Below, in pieces: positions 30,148 through 31,222 of a DNA stretch of 31,222 bases (its first letter is position 1; every line of letters begins with the position of its first letter). The stretch is taken from assembly GCA_000827205.1 (NCBI GenBank), contig KN832563.1, positions 508,677-539,898 on the forward strand, given 5' to 3'. The stretch is from Plicaturopsis crispa FD-325 SS-3 (taxonomy: Eukaryota; Basidiomycota; Agaricomycetes; Amylocorticiales; Amylocorticiaceae). The position numbers were made by a program, and so were the translations under genes. The notes below the pieces were generated by a model. That model was given only the letters and a program-made list of their open reading frames with translations, did no database searches and had not been told where the DNA came from.

Positions 30148-31222
30148 TTAGTAGAGCGTGTAATACATGTATCTGTCGGACCAGCAACTAGCTAAAAATG
30201 AGGGGCACTCGTCTAGCACAGTACTGCTAGTCCATTCACGGGGTGCAACGGGGCCGAACTTAGGGAAAAGATGGACACTTGATCGGATGTCCTCCACAGG
30301 AACGATGCTGGCATACCGCTGACCTTCTCGGATGACACGAGAGACCTTGTACATCTCGTAATGTGCCTCCGGTAACGCAGTGAAAGGTGTGAACCATTCG
30401 ACATAGGCGAGATGTTTCGGAGGGCGGCGGACATCTGAGGGGAATAGCACGTCTAGGGCCGTTTCGGAAAGGGAGAACACAAGGCGAACTTGAGCAATGC
30501 GATGGCCTGCACATAAGTTAGATATGCGAGTGAGAATATAGGAAACAGGGACGCACCATGAACGCCTTTCTCGCCACCCGTTTCCAGACCGATATTTATC
30601 AATGCGGTATCAAATCGTCCAGGGACAAGCTTGCGTCGCTTGTTCTTGCGTGCAGGCTGAACATGAATAGAATCGACCGTAACTGGCCGCGCGTCGTCCA
30701 TGGCATATTCGGGCATCGTGCAAAACTTGATCCGATGGTAGACATCAACTTTCGGGGACTGGAAGTGGACCCCTGATGCCAGGTGCTCTGTTTGGGCGGC
30801 GGAAAGCGACGGATCGATTGTTTTCACGACGAAGCGAGCGAGAGCGGCGCGGAAGTAGGTGGCCCCATAGTCGTCAATGACACTCTTGATAGGCACGGTG
30901 GCTGACGGATGCCGTGTCATAGCGAGCTGGCGAGTCTCCGTGACACCAGGTGGACGATGATGAAGTGGCCCTTGCTGTCGACGAAGCCGCCACCGAATGA
31001 ACTTTGCGTGCCGAAGGATCTTCTCCTTGCGTTCTAGCCATAAAGTCATTTGCGGATACTCGTCCTTGTGATTAGTCGCACGATAAGCGTCTTTGGCAAG
31101 GTCAATATGGAGGCGTTCCGTGTACTCTGTGTTATAGTTGTCGGTCGTCCCGAATAGACGGATTTTTTCGGCGTAGTGTTGGCAGGAATGAAGTTTGGGA
31201 AGATTGTCGAAGTGAGCGCGTA
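30148..31222 (-). CDS. Plavaka-type (CACTA superfamily) transposase, C-terminal part, cut by the window edge
   Basis: Reading leftward from the right edge, the frame opens in HFDNLPKLHSCQHYAEKI, then FGTTDNYNTEYTERLHIDLA and DAYRATNHKDEYPQMTLWLE, the hallmark block of Plavaka-family transposases of Agaricomycetes. It continues to 30557, has a 50-nt intron (30556-30507, GTGCGT...CAG, phase 1), and ends in exon 2 (30506-30148) with HRIAQVRLVFSLSE, FPSDVRRPPKHLAYVEWFTPF and a Tyr-rich tail. The frame is open over the whole visible part with no stop or shift, so the copy is recent or still under constraint. The N-terminal and catalytic parts lie outside the window. Confidence 0.85.
30148..31222 (-). 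mobile_element. Plavaka DNA transposon, 3' portion
   Basis: Inferred from the transposase above. The element continues past the right edge; its left end is somewhere between about 29650 and 30148 and could not be placed, since terminal inverted repeats need both ends. Confidence 0.7.

Overview
This window is fungal nuclear DNA, most likely from a wood-decay-type basidiomycete (Agaricomycetes). The genes are intron-rich with short introns (about 45-80 nt, GT-AG, often with a CTRAC-like branch point), intergenic gaps are short, the base composition is moderately GC-rich, and several families seen here (the tryptophan-rich 'FWP...WYRNN' hypothetical family, F-box proteins with divergent C-termini, a Plavaka/CACTA transposon) are typical of that group. 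I had only the sequence. All names rest on motif recognition and memory of families, and all introns are hand-placed by frame and splice signal.

Layout. 1-3900: a divergent pair of low-complexity, Pro/Ala-rich hypothetical genes sharing a 350-bp promoter; the left one runs off the window through an 18-bp minisatellite. 4360-5050: a degenerate tandem array whose units open with a GTAAxxTGATRCAT word. 5382-15115: mostly conserved genes on the + strand: an SDR that lacks its catalytic residues, an F-box/LRR-like protein, the DED1/DDX3 DEAD-box helicase, an unrecognised 584-aa nuclear-looking protein and argininosuccinate synthase (nine exons, with a Gcn4/CPC1-type site upstream). 15346-17092 (-): an F-box protein with a propeller-like C-terminus, a GC-AG intron and a probable one-base frame problem. 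17303-20264: the DSC1/TUL1 transmembrane RING-H2 ubiquitin ligase in 14 exons, followed by a second, soluble coiled-coil RING protein (20611-22443).

22916-29592 is the accessory part: three intronless, Arg/Ser/Pro-rich unknown genes (two on -, one on +). Two are clear paralogues; the third shares only short segments with them. All three carry a near-identical promoter word, CGGRAMTTGTCTC, 85-175 bp upstream of the start, and the first and third have extra CGGRAATT copies beside it. One paralogue has an F-box-like N-terminus and the other has lost it. This cluster is the best candidate for an undescribed co-regulated system. The window ends (30148-31222, -) in the 3' part of a Plavaka-type DNA transposase.

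Conserved housekeeping functions here are translation initiation (DED1), arginine synthesis (ARG1) and Golgi/endosomal membrane protein quality control (DSC1). Nothing in the sequence ties them into one pathway. No tRNA, rRNA, CRISPR array or LTR element was found.
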